Below the pieces are notes generated by a model. It was given only the letters and a program-made list of their open reading frames with translations. It did not search any database and was not told the DNA's origin. Below are positions 8,541 to 16,932 of a stretch of DNA of 64,000 nt, one piece after another. Each line of letters starts with the position of its first letter. Positions within the stretch are counted from its first letter, which is position 1. The DNA comes from Bradyrhizobium iriomotense (GTDB lineage Bacteria; Pseudomonadota; Alphaproteobacteria; Rhizobiales; Xanthobacteraceae). The translations under genes were made by a program, and so were the position numbers. The stretch covers positions 211,748 through 275,747 of the forward strand of contig NZ_BSOW01000009.1 in NCBI RefSeq assembly GCF_030160715.1, in the 5' to 3' direction.

Positions 8541-10346
8541 ATGTCGAAAGGGTCTGCGCAAAAATCCTGGCCTGGCTACCGTGGGAGAACGAACCCGCGT
8601 CGCTCCCTCTTTTACAAGTACTTCGTCACCCTGTTCGTCGCAGCTGTCGTGCCCCTCATCCTGGGCGCGGCGATCGAAGCATCGTTCGGCTATCGCGACC
8701 AGCGCCGCCACATCAGCGAGGTTCTCCAGGCCGAGGCTCGCGGGGCCGCGGGCAGAATAGAGGCCTTCACGGATGAAATACGCGACCAGCTGGGCTGGGT
8801 CGTGCAGTTTCCCTGGGTGCAGGGAGATGATGACCTGCACCGGGTCGACGCGTTACGCCTGTTGCAGCAGGTCCCGGCAATCGTCTCCGTTTCGCTGCTT
8901 GACGAAACAGGAACCGAGCGCGTCTTCGTGTCCAGGCTGCGTCTGAACAGGACGGGCCGGGGCGTCGATATGTCTGCGGATCCCGCGGTCATCGGCGCGC
9001 GCGCCAATAAGGTCTGGTACGGTCCGGTACAGTATCAGCACGAGTCCGAGCCCTATATGAGGATCGCGGTTGCCGGAAATCTTCCGTCGGCTGGAGTTGC
9101 CGTTGCCGAGGTGAATCTGAAGCTGATCTGGGATGTCATTGCCGCGATCAGAATCGGCAACACCGGCCACGCCATCGTGGTCGACGATTACGGTCGCCTG
9201 ATCGCCCATCCCGACATCAGCCTGGTCCTGCGCGGACGTAGCGGCTCCGAGGACTTCGGTCGGATCAAGCATCTCTTGGGCACCACGAGTGGGCGCGCGG
9301 TCCTGACCGGAGACAGGGGCAGTCCGGTGGTTGCGCTGTCGGTGCACGTTGCCGATGTCGGCTGGACGGTGATTGCGATGCAGCCCGTCCTGGAGGCGTT
9401 CGCATCGATCCGCGCCGCGTTGTGGCGGTCGGCGTTTCTTATCGCTCTCGGCGTGCTGACCGCGCTCGCGCTGGCCTATTGGCGGGCGAACCGAATGTCC
9501 GGCCCGATCAAGCAGTTGGAGGAGGGAGTTGAGAGGATCGGTACCGGACATTTCGACCATCGCATCAAGATCTCCAGTCGCGACGAATTGGAGCAGCTGG
9601 CCGTCCGATTCAACGAGATGGCTTCGGAGCTGGCGATCTCGCATCAGAAAACTGTCCGCATCGACCGATTGAAACAATTCCTCGCGCCGCAAGTCGCAGA
9701 ACTCGTCGAGCATTCCGACGAGCTGCTCGAGGGGCAGCGCCGGGAAGTCGTCGCGGTGTTCGGTGATTTGCGTGGCTTCACCGCCTTCTCGGCACGCGCC
9801 GAGCCGGACGCCATCATGGCAGTCCTGCGGGAGTACTACGCAGCGGTCGGGGCCGTCACGACCCGCTATGAGGCGACGCTGATCCGCTTTGCCGGCGACG
9901 GAGTGATGCTGCTCGTCAACGCGCCCGTTGCCTGCGACGACCCGGCGAACCACGCTGTTCGGCTCGCGATCGACCTGCAGGTCGCTGTGCAGTCGGTTGC
10001 CGGAAAGTGGTGCGCCGCCGGCCACGCCATCGGTTTCGGTGTGGGTATCGCGATGGGAATGGCAACGGTCGGTACCGTCGGCTATGAAGGTCGGCTCGAC
10101 TACACCGCTTTGGGCAACGTCGTTAACCTGGCGTCCCGGCTGTGCGGCCTCGCAAAGGATGGGCAAATCCTGACCGATCCGGTCGTCGCCGAGGGAGTGA
10201 GAGACACCATTCCCCTTGCTTCGGTCGGAAAGCAGATCATCAAGGGATACGATCAACCCTTGGAGATCTTTGCTGTCGCACAAACTGATACGCCTCCGAG
10301 GCGTCCGGATTCCGGGCCACGCCCGATGGTGTTCGAAGCCTTGTGA
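8541..10346 (+). CDS. Membrane-bound class III adenylate/guanylate cyclase with periplasmic sensor and HAMP
   Basis: A 601-residue inner-membrane receptor. Transmembrane segments lie near residues 26-46 and 300-322. Between them is a Cache-like periplasmic domain, containing the typical stretch GHAIVVDDYGRLIAHPD. A HAMP domain (GPIKQLEEGVERIGTGHFDH) follows, then the cyclase domain. FGDLRGFTAF (Asp about 409) and RFAGDG (Asp about 453) give the two metal-binding aspartates, and YTALGNVVNLASRL supplies the transition-state Asn and Arg. The enzyme should therefore be active and make cAMP or possibly cGMP. The gene is almost fused to the upstream binding-protein gene, so its ligand may arrive through that protein. 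Confidence 0.93.
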   Translation: MSKGSAQKSWPGYRGRTNPRRSLFYKYFVTLFVAAVVPLILGAAIEASFGYRDQRRHISEVLQAEARGAAGRIEAFTDEIRDQLGWVVQFPWVQGDDDLHRVDALRLLQQVPAIVSVSLLDETGTERVFVSRLRLNRTGRGVDMSADPAVIGARANKVWYGPVQYQHESEPYMRIAVAGNLPSAGVAVAEVNLKLIWDVIAAIRIGNTGHAIVVDDYGRLIAHPDISLVLRGRSGSEDFGRIKHLLGTTSGRAVLTGDRGSPVVALSVHVADVGWTVIAMQPVLEAFASIRAALWRSAFLIALGVLTALALAYWRANRMSGPIKQLEEGVERIGTGHFDHRIKISSRDELEQLAVRFNEMASELAISHQKTVRIDRLKQFLAPQVAELVEHSDELLEGQRREVVAVFGDLRGFTAFSARAEPDAIMAVLREYYAAVGAVTTRYEATLIRFAGDGVMLLVNAPVACDDPANHAVRLAIDLQVAVQSVAGKWCAAGHAIGFGVGIAMGMATVGTVGYEGRLDYTALGNVVNLASRLCGLAKDGQILTDPVVAEGVRDTIPLASVGKQIIKGYDQPLEIFAVAQTDTPPRRPDSGPRPMVFEAL

Positions 10347-10470
10347 GGCCTGGCCTCCGCAGCATGGCGACGCAGGCTTGCCCGTTGACACGCGGCGGCA
10401 AAGACCTACGCTGCGCGCGATCTAAAACGAGACCGGCGGGCAAGCCGCGCAGAGAAGAGCAGCATTCATC

Positions 10471-11496
10471 ATGACTTCACAATCACAACTGCCGCGCCGC
10501 ACACTTGGCCGGACCGGGCTTCAGGCCTCGGTCCTCGGCTTCGGGACCGCCCCGCTCGGCGACCTTTTCCTCAGGCTTGACGACCAGACGGCGATCGCCG
10601 CCGCGGAGCGGGCGTTCGAGCTTGGCGTCAATCTGCTCGACACCTCCCCGCTCTATGGCTACGGCCTGTCGGAGCACCGCTGCGGCACCGCGCTGCGGCG
10701 CGTGGCCCGCGAGGATGTCGTCCTCTGCACCAAGGTCGGCCGCTGGATGGACGCGTTTCACGCCCCGGAGAACCGGTCGGGCTTTGTCGGCGGCCAGCCG
10801 CACAAGGCCGTGGTCGACTATTCCTATGACGGCACGATGCGCTCGGTGGAGCAGTCGCTGCTGCGGCTCGGCACCGACCGGATCGACCTATTGCTGATCC
10901 ACGATGTCGACGTCTGGACGCACGGTGCTGCCGCGATCGAAGACCGGTTTCGCGAGGCGATGTCCGGCGCCTATGTGGCGCTCGACAAGCTCCGCTCGGA
11001 GGGCGTGGTCGCAGGCATCGGGATCGGCGTGAACGAGGCCGACATGTGCGTGCGCTTTGCCAAAGCCGGCACGTTCGACGTCATGCTGCTGGCCGGGCGC
11101 TATTCGCTGCTGGAGCAGCCGGCGTTGAAGGAATTCTTGCCGCTGGCGGTGCAGCAGGGCATTGCCGTGCTGCTCGGCGGCGTCTTCAATTCGGGCATTC
11201 TCGCCACAGGTGCGGTCAAGGGCGCCAAATACAATTATCAGGACGCGCCGCCGGAGATTTTGGCGAAGGTCGCCGAGATCCAGCGCGTCTGCGAGGCCCA
11301 TCGCGTCGCGCTGCCGACGGCCGCCGTGCACTTCGCGCTCGGCCATCAGGCGGTGGCGAGCGTGGTGCTGGGGGCGCATAGTCCGGAGGAGGTCGAGCGC
11401 AACGTGGCCGCGCTCACCACCAAGGTGCCGGGCGCACTCTGGGCCGACCTGAAAGCCGCGCGCCTGCTCGACGCGGATGCGCCGGTGCCCGGGTGA
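10471..11496 (+). CDS. Aldo/keto reductase, aldose dehydrogenase-like
   Basis: A 341-residue NAD(P)-dependent oxidoreductase. GRTGLQASVLGFGTAPLGDL opens the TIM barrel. NLLDTSPLYGYGLSE carries the catalytic Asp and Tyr, VVLCTKVGRW the lysine and DLLLIHDVDVWTHG the histidine. The pattern is closest to the D-threo-aldose 1-dehydrogenase (L-fucose dehydrogenase) branch, which oxidises aldoses to lactones. A fucose-mutarotase-like gene and sugar importers follow within 8 kb, which supports a sugar role. Its last nine codons recur, slightly diverged, at 14726-14752 after the chemoreceptor gene. Confidence 0.88.
   Translation: MTSQSQLPRRTLGRTGLQASVLGFGTAPLGDLFLRLDDQTAIAAAERAFELGVNLLDTSPLYGYGLSEHRCGTALRRVAREDVVLCTKVGRWMDAFHAPENRSGFVGGQPHKAVVDYSYDGTMRSVEQSLLRLGTDRIDLLLIHDVDVWTHGAAAIEDRFREAMSGAYVALDKLRSEGVVAGIGIGVNEADMCVRFAKAGTFDVMLLAGRYSLLEQPALKEFLPLAVQQGIAVLLGGVFNSGILATGAVKGAKYNYQDAPPEILAKVAEIQRVCEAHRVALPTAAVHFALGHQAVASVVLGAHSPEEVERNVAALTTKVPGALWADLKAARLLDADAPVPG
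11470..11496 (+). repeat. Direct repeat copy 1: 3' end of the aldo/keto reductase gene
   Basis: These 27 bases encode DADAPVPG and the stop codon. They match 14726-14752 at 23 of 27 positions in the same orientation. The two copies bracket the DctP-chemoreceptor module. Confidence 0.75.
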
Positions 11497-11678
11497 GTTC
11501 GACGATGGCAAGGGTGGAGGTCAGATCGAGCCTCAGCGAGGCGAAACCGTCTGCAACTTGCCTGAACTCCAAATCCCTTCGCCGGCGGGATCGGGTCGAA
11601 TGATCGCCGGGGTTCCCTTTAAGAAATCAATCATCACTCGCCACTATGGTTACGACTATCTTCACGCCATGGTGTTGA

Positions 11679-12665
11679 ATGCGCAGTCAAGTCCTGGGAT
11701 TTTGCAAGGCCGGATCGATCGTCGCGGCCTTATCGCTGCAGGTCCTGCATCCGGTTGCCGCCTCACCTCGATTGGTCTCTCTGGCCTTCAATTCCCAGTT
11801 GGGGAGCCCGCAGCAAATCGGGGCCGATGAGCTTCGTTCGAGGCTGACGGCGGCTGCTGGCAAGCGCATCGTGCTGGACGAGCGCGCCACCAACGCACTC
11901 GGTAGCGAGAACACCATTCTCGCGGCGGCACAGACGGGCTCCGTCGATATGGCGGTGCTGTCGGGTTCAGTGGTCAGTGCGGTTGTCCCCGAACTTGGTG
12001 TGTTCGACATTCCCTTCCTGTTTCGCGACACGGCTCACGCCAAGGCCGTGGCTCAAGGTCCGGTCGGCGCGGCGATCGCCGCTAAATTCGCCGACAAGGG
12101 CCTGACGCTGCTGGCGATCGGCCGCCAGGGCTTCCGAAACGTCACGAACTCCAAACGGCCGATTCGCTCGCCCGACGATATCAAGGGCCTGAAGATTCGT
12201 GTCATCCCCAACCCGATCTACCAGATGACGTTCAAGGCGCTCGGCGCCGAAGTGGTCCCGCTGGAATTTCCGCTGGTCTATACCGCGCTGAAGGATGGCC
12301 GGATTGACGGGCAGGAAAACCCGGTGCCGACCATTGCGGGCTCGCGCCTCTATGAAGTGCAGAAGTACCTGACATTGACCGGTCACTTCTTCGCGCCGGT
12401 CGCCTTCATCGCAAACCGCGCCATGTTTGAGCAGCTCTCCCCGGCCGATCAGGCCGTGCTGATGGCGGCCGCAAAGGCCGGTGCGGAGGCGACCTGGCAG
12501 GCTCAGCTCGATGCCGCCTCGCTCGAACAGGTGCGCAGCGGCGGCATGGATGTGATCGAGAAGTTCGATCGCCAACCCTTCGTCGATGCCGTCAAATCGC
12601 TCGATCCGGAATTCGAGAAGCGGTTCGGCAAGGATCTGCTCGCCGCCATCCGGTCCACTCCCTGA
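11679..12665 (+). CDS. Orphan TRAP transporter substrate-binding protein (DctP family)
   Basis: A 328-residue exported protein with an N-terminal signal ending near PVAAS. DctP hallmarks follow: [54 protein letters not shown] with the ligand-carboxylate arginine in LKIRV, and [30 protein letters not shown] receptors bind organic acids, sugar acids or related anions. No DctQ or DctM membrane genes are near. The stop overlaps the chemoreceptor start (TGATG), so the protein probably presents its ligand to the chemoreceptor. The start has no clear ribosome site. Confidence 0.9.
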   Translation: MRSQVLGFCKAGSIVAALSLQVLHPVAASPRLVSLAFNSQLGSPQQIGADELRSRLTAAAGKRIVLDERATNALGSENTILAAAQTGSVDMAVLSGSVVSAVVPELGVFDIPFLFRDTAHAKAVAQGPVGAAIAAKFADKGLTLLAIGRQGFRNVTNSKRPIRSPDDIKGLKIRVIPNPIYQMTFKALGAEVVPLEFPLVYTALKDGRIDGQENPVPTIAGSRLYEVQKYLTLTGHFFAPVAFIANRAMFEQLSPADQAVLMAAAKAGAEATWQAQLDAASLEQVRSGGMDVIEKFDRQPFVDAVKSLDPEFEKRFGKDLLAAIRSTP

Positions 12666-14719
12666 TGCATTTCGGAACTCCCATGAAATTGTCGTACATG
12701 ATGTCCTGGGTCGGCGTCCGCCCGCGTGTGTTTGGTGGCTTCGCGCTGGTCCTGAGCTTCCTGGTCCTGCTCGCGGGATTCGCCACGATCCAGGTCGAGC
12801 GGATCGGCGGAACGGTCAATGAGCTGGTCACCAGCGCCGCCGGCGATGCCGGCATGTCGCAGGTGCGCGCCGCGCTGTTGAGCGCGAACTCCGCGGTCGA
12901 GAAATTCATCCGGACCTGGAACGTCGGTGACAAAGACGCCGCGGCCAAGGCGATCGACGGCGTCGGCAAGCTGGCCGATCAGGTCGATCAGCAGTTCGGC
13001 AAGTTGCCGGCGATCGCGGACGGCATCGGCCCGGTCAAGAGCGCGCTGGAAACCTATCGTTCGTCGTTCATCGCCGCGGCCGATGCTGCGGATCGGCTGC
13101 GCGCGGCCACTACGAAAACCGACGTCCAGGGCGCAATCGCAGGACTGAATGTCGGCGGCATTCAGGTCGCTCTTGCCAACCGCTCCGATGATGCGGAACG
13201 GCTGGTCAATCCGATGCGCCTGGCTAGTGTCGTCGACGCGCTTCGCATCACCGTGATGCGCTACGGCGCCACCCTGTCGACGAGCGACGCCGACGATGCC
13301 AAGCAGGCATTGTCCTACGTCCAGCTGGCGATCGCGGACACCGAGGCCGAAATCGCGGGCGCGGGCGACGCCAAATTGAAGGCGCTGGTCGCGGCGCTCA
13401 AGACCGCGATCGCAGCCGACGCGGCCGCGCTCGAGGAGGTCATCAAGATCGCCGGCGACCTGCGCACGCGGCAAGCCGAATTGAAGAAGGCAAGTGCCGA
13501 GATCGACGACCAGGTCAATAAGATCAATGCGAAGCTCGGAACCGTGCGCGCCGAGCAGGGTGACAGGACCGCCGCCGCGGTCGATCAAACCAGGCAGACC
13601 GTCATCGCGACTGCCGCCGGTGCGCTGCTGCTGGGCGCCGTCCTGGCATGGCTGATCGGCGCCAGTGTGTCCGGCCCGATTCGCGGCATGACCGACCGGA
13701 TGCAGTCACTGGCGGCAGGTGAACTCGATGAACCGATCCCGGGCGGCGAATCCCGCGATGAAATCGGCCGCATGGCACGTGCCGTCGAGGTGTTCCGCGA
13801 AAATGCGCTGGCTGTTCGCCGCATGGAACGCGAGGCTGCTTCGCAGCGCGAGGCGACCGAGGCCGATCGCGCCCGCATGATGTCGGACCTCGCCGGCCGG
13901 TTCGAGCAGGGCATGCAGGGCGTCATTTCCGGTGTTGGCGGCCGTGCCGACGACATGGGCCGGAGCGCCTCGGAGTTGGCAAGAGTCGCTGAGCGCGGTC
14001 GTGGGCTCGCCGAAGCTGTTGCGACTCGCGCTGAGCAGGCGTCGATGAACGTGCAGACCGTCGCCGCCGCCACCCAACAACTCGCAGCCTCGATCCGTGA
14101 GATCTCGAGCCAAGTGCAACGCTCGGTCGCGATATCAAACCGGGCGACCGGCGAGACCAACCGGACGTCGGATTTGATCAATGGACTGTCGGACGCGGCT
14201 GAAAAGATCGGCAACATCATTCACTTGATTCAGGCCATCGCCAGCCAGACCAACCTGCTGGCGCTGAACGCGACCATCGAAGCGGCGCGGGCCGGTGACG
14301 CTGGCAAGGGTTTTGCAATCGTCGCGAGCGAGGTGAAGAATCTCGCTACCCAGACGGCGCAGGCGACCGAGCAGATCGCCAGCCAAATCGCGACGATCCA
14401 GAACGCGACCGGCCAATCGGTCCATGCGATCACGCAGTTCGGCGCCACCGTCAGGGAAATGGCTGACATCGCCACCGCGATCGCCGCGGCGGTCGAGGAG
14501 CAGGGCGCTGCAACGAGTGAAATCGCGCGCAACGTCGAACAGGCGGCCAATGGCACCACGGCCGTGACTCAGGAAATCGGTCAGGTGCGCGCAGTCGCGG
14601 GCGAGACTGATGCCGGCGCCGAAGCTGCCCTTTCGGCGGCGGCGGCGCTGAAGCAGCAGGCGGATCTGATGAAGTCGAATGTTGACGACTTCCTCCAAAC
14701 GGTCCGCTCCGCGGCCTAG
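12665..14719 (+). CDS. Methyl-accepting chemotaxis protein, coupled to a DctP receptor
   Basis: A 684-residue chemoreceptor. The first membrane segment is about residues 22-42. A long all-helical periplasmic domain (about 45-310, possibly the helical bimodular type) is followed by the second segment (about 316-338), a HAMP domain ([22 protein letters not shown]) and the cytoplasmic signalling coiled coil. The hairpin tip reads [27 protein letters not shown], near the invariant family sequence, so CheA/CheW coupling should work. Translation is coupled to the DctP gene. An alternative ATG six codons in (12683) has a GGAA upstream and may be the true start. No che genes are in the window. Confidence 0.94.
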   Translation: MHFGTPMKLSYMMSWVGVRPRVFGGFALVLSFLVLLAGFATIQVERIGGTVNELVTSAAGDAGMSQVRAALLSANSAVEKFIRTWNVGDKDAAAKAIDGVGKLADQVDQQFGKLPAIADGIGPVKSALETYRSSFIAAADAADRLRAATTKTDVQGAIAGLNVGGIQVALANRSDDAERLVNPMRLASVVDALRITVMRYGATLSTSDADDAKQALSYVQLAIADTEAEIAGAGDAKLKALVAALKTAIAADAAALEEVIKIAGDLRTRQAELKKASAEIDDQVNKINAKLGTVRAEQGDRTAAAVDQTRQTVIATAAGALLLGAVLAWLIGASVSGPIRGMTDRMQSLAAGELDEPIPGGESRDEIGRMARAVEVFRENALAVRRMEREAASQREATEADRARMMSDLAGRFEQGMQGVISGVGGRADDMGRSASELARVAERGRGLAEAVATRAEQASMNVQTVAAATQQLAASIREISSQVQRSVAISNRATGETNRTSDLINGLSDAAEKIGNIIHLIQAIASQTNLLALNATIEAARAGDAGKGFAIVASEVKNLATQTAQATEQIASQIATIQNATGQSVHAITQFGATVREMADIATAIAAAVEEQGAATSEIARNVEQAANGTTAVTQEIGQVRAVAGETDAGAEAALSAAAALKQQADLMKSNVDDFLQTVRSAA

Positions 14720-14725
14720 AGCATG

Positions 14726-14752
14726 GATGCGGATGCGCCCGTGCCCGCCTGA
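14726..14752 (+). repeat. Direct repeat copy 2: relic of the aldo/keto reductase 3' end
   Basis: Immediately after the chemoreceptor stop, these 27 bases read DADAPVPA-stop in frame. They match the end of the aldo/keto reductase gene with four substitutions. The copy has no gene body, which marks it as a scar of a rearrangement that placed the DctP-chemoreceptor module here. Confidence 0.7.
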
Positions 14753-14767
14753 GCAGGGCGATCGCTG

Positions 14768-15694
14768 TTATTTTCCGGCGCCCGTCGTCAGGCCGCTGAC
14801 GATGTAGCGCTCGAGGAAGATGCCGACCACGACGAGCGGCGCGATCGCCGCCGTCGACAGCGCCGCCATCGACCACCAGTTGATGCCCTGCGAGCCGGTC
14901 TGGCTCGCCACCATCACCGGCAGCGTCTTGGCGTCGGTGCTGGTGAGGAGGGCGGCAAAGAAATATTCGTTCCAGCACAGCACCAGCGAGAGGATGAACG
15001 CAGCGACCATGCCGGGCACTGCGAGCGGCAGGATGATGCGCAGGAACGCGCCCCAGGTCGACAGGCCGTCCACGAAGGCGGCCTCATCGAGCTCGATCGG
15101 AATCGCGTTGAACTGGTCGCGCATGATCCAGATGACGATCGGCAGCACCGTCAGCGTGTAGAGCAGGATCAGGCCAAACGTCGTGTCGAGCAGCGCCAGG
15201 GCCTTGTAGAGCACGAGGAACGGCAGCGCGAGCACAACCGGCGGCAGGATCAGCTGCGACATGAAGAAGAACAGGATGTCGTCATTGCGCATCCAGGCGA
15301 ATTTGTAGCGGAAGCGGCTCAAGCCGTAGGCGGCGAGCGATCCGAGGACGAGCGCGAGCAGCGATGCGCCGACCGACGTGATAATGCTGTTGACGAAGCG
15401 GTTCATGAATTCGGAACGCGCCGTCGAGGTCCCGAACAGCGTATCGGGCGACAGGCCGAGCGAGCGCCAGCCCTTCCAGTCCGGCTGGAAATCGACCCAG
15501 GGGATCAGGTGCGCCTGCGTCACATCGACCGCCGATTTGAACGAGGTCGTGACGGTCCAGTAGATCGGGAACAGGCAGATGAAGGTCCAGAGCAGCAATG
15601 CGGCGTAGATCAGCGCGCGGCCCAGCATCCGCCTGGCGCGCGGCGCTGCAGGCCGTTTTCGGATCGGGTTCGATGCCACCGTCGAGATAACCAA
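14768..15694 (-). CDS. Sugar ABC transporter permease (MalG/CUT1 family)
   Basis: A 308-residue inner-membrane protein with about six hydrophobic segments. The N-terminal FICLFPIYWTVTTSFKS and the coupling-helix EAA motif EAAFVDGLSTWGAFLRIILPLAVPGM are diagnostic of the second CUT1 permease. It is the last gene of an operon running binding protein, MalF-type, MalG-type. No ATPase gene follows; the next gene is the convergent chemoreceptor. The start lies 22 bp after the preceding stop. Confidence 0.93.
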   Translation of the reverse strand: MVISTVASNPIRKRPAAPRARRMLGRALIYAALLLWTFICLFPIYWTVTTSFKSAVDVTQAHLIPWVDFQPDWKGWRSLGLSPDTLFGTSTARSEFMNRFVNSIITSVGASLLALVLGSLAAYGLSRFRYKFAWMRNDDILFFFMSQLILPPVVLALPFLVLYKALALLDTTFGLILLYTLTVLPIVIWIMRDQFNAIPIELDEAAFVDGLSTWGAFLRIILPLAVPGMVAAFILSLVLCWNEYFFAALLTSTDAKTLPVMVASQTGSQGINWWSMAALSTAAIAPLVVVGIFLERYIVSGLTTGAGK

Positions 15695-15716
15695 GCGCTC
15701 AAACTCCTTTTCCGAC

Positions 15717-16835
15717 CTATTCGACCTTCTGCGTCCAGCGCTTCGAGGCGCGCAACATTAGCGTCAGCAGCACGATGATCAGCAGCAGATAGACCATGGC
15801 GAGCGCCGTGCCGTATCCGACGTTCGAGCGGTCGCGGTAGACGCGGTAGATGAAGCTGGACACCGTGTCGGTCGCGCCGCCGGGGCCGCCGGCCGTCACG
15901 TTGATCACGATGTCGGCGAGCTTCAGCTTGAAGATGATGCGGATGATCAGGACCGTGATGCTGACCGGCAGCATGATCGGGAAGGTGACGTGCCAGAACG
16001 ACTGCCAGCCGTTCGCGCCGTCGACCTTGGCCGCTTCCTGCACCTCCTTCGGCATCGCTTGCAGACCTGCGAGCAGGATGATCATGATGAAGGGAATCGA
16101 GACCCAGGCGTCCATCGCCTGGATGCTGAAGCGCGCCATCCACGGCGAGGCGAAGAATGCCGGGTTGTCCCAGCCGAGATAGCGCGCCAGCGTCGCCGCT
16201 GGGCCGAAGCGATATTCCAGCAGTGACTTGCCGATCATCCAGCTCACGGCGACGGGGCTGAGCATCATCGGCAGCAGGAAGACCACGCGGAAGAATTTTC
16301 GCGCGCGGATCTCGGCGCTGAGGAGCAGCGCCAGTCCGAACGCGATCGCGTACTCGCCGAGCACCGCGACCGTGTAAAAGACCATGTTGCCGAGCGCATT
16401 CCAGTAATAGGTGTCGTTCAGCATGCCCCTGACATTGTCGAAGCCGCTGAAGCGCGGGCCTTCGATCGAGCTGAGATTCCAGTCGAGCGAGGCGATGTAG
16501 ATTCCGAAGATCGTCGGGAAGATCACGACGGCGACGGTGAAGAACACCGCCGGCAGCAGGAACAGCGCGCGCTGGCCACGCTCGCCGCGGGTCAGAACTT
16601 GTCCGACGCCAAATGCAGCGGCCCAGACGAGGTAGGCGATGAGGATCGGTCGCCAATCGGAAAATCCGGCGGTGATCGTGCCCGTCGTGCGCAAGACCTG
16701 AATGAGGAGAACGAGCAGGAAGCCTAGCGAAGCCAGCAGAACAAGCGCGCGGCCCACGGCCTTCCTGCTGCCGGGTGCGCGCTTCGCCACCGGCTGGTGG
16801 TGCGCATCGTCGCTGATGGGTACGGAATTCTGCAT
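15717..16835 (-). CDS. Sugar ABC transporter permease (MalF/CUT1 family)
   Basis: A 372-residue inner-membrane protein, longer than the typical 290-320 residues because of two extra N-terminal membrane segments (about 28-75) before the usual FLLPAVFFTVAVVIFPTIFG. The coupling EAA motif is EAAKVDGANGWQSFWHVTFPIMLPV. It pairs with the MalG-type subunit encoded just downstream. A stable hairpin separates it from the upstream binding-protein gene. The substrate is probably a sugar or polyol, judging from the family and the neighbourhood. Confidence 0.93.
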   Translation of the reverse strand: MQNSVPISDDAHHQPVAKRAPGSRKAVGRALVLLASLGFLLVLLIQVLRTTGTITAGFSDWRPILIAYLVWAAAFGVGQVLTRGERGQRALFLLPAVFFTVAVVIFPTIFGIYIASLDWNLSSIEGPRFSGFDNVRGMLNDTYYWNALGNMVFYTVAVLGEYAIAFGLALLLSAEIRARKFFRVVFLLPMMLSPVAVSWMIGKSLLEYRFGPAATLARYLGWDNPAFFASPWMARFSIQAMDAWVSIPFIMIILLAGLQAMPKEVQEAAKVDGANGWQSFWHVTFPIMLPVSITVLIIRIIFKLKLADIVINVTAGGPGGATDTVSSFIYRVYRDRSNVGYGTALAMVYLLLIIVLLTLMLRASKRWTQKVE

Positions 16836-16881
16836 CGAGATGAGCCGCAGTCAGTGCCGGTTCTATCGCCGGGCAAGTTTT

Positions 16882-16906
16882 CGGCTGGCGCCGGGAGCGC
16901 CAGCCG
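16882..16906 (-). other. Perfect hairpin between binding-protein and permease genes
   Basis: CGGCTGGCGC pairs with GCGCCAGCCG (10 bp, 5-nt loop) in the gap after the sugar-binding-protein stop. On the minus strand it is followed by a short A-run, not T, so it should stabilise or partially attenuate the message rather than end it. Confidence 0.7.
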
Positions 16907-16932
16907 AGGGTAGATGATCTCGCGTGGGCGCG

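Noticed and set aside
8853..10391. 512-codon minus-strand frame opposite the cyclase
   Set aside because: Antisense shadow: low-complexity composition and no family motif, while the plus-strand cyclase has all catalytic residues.
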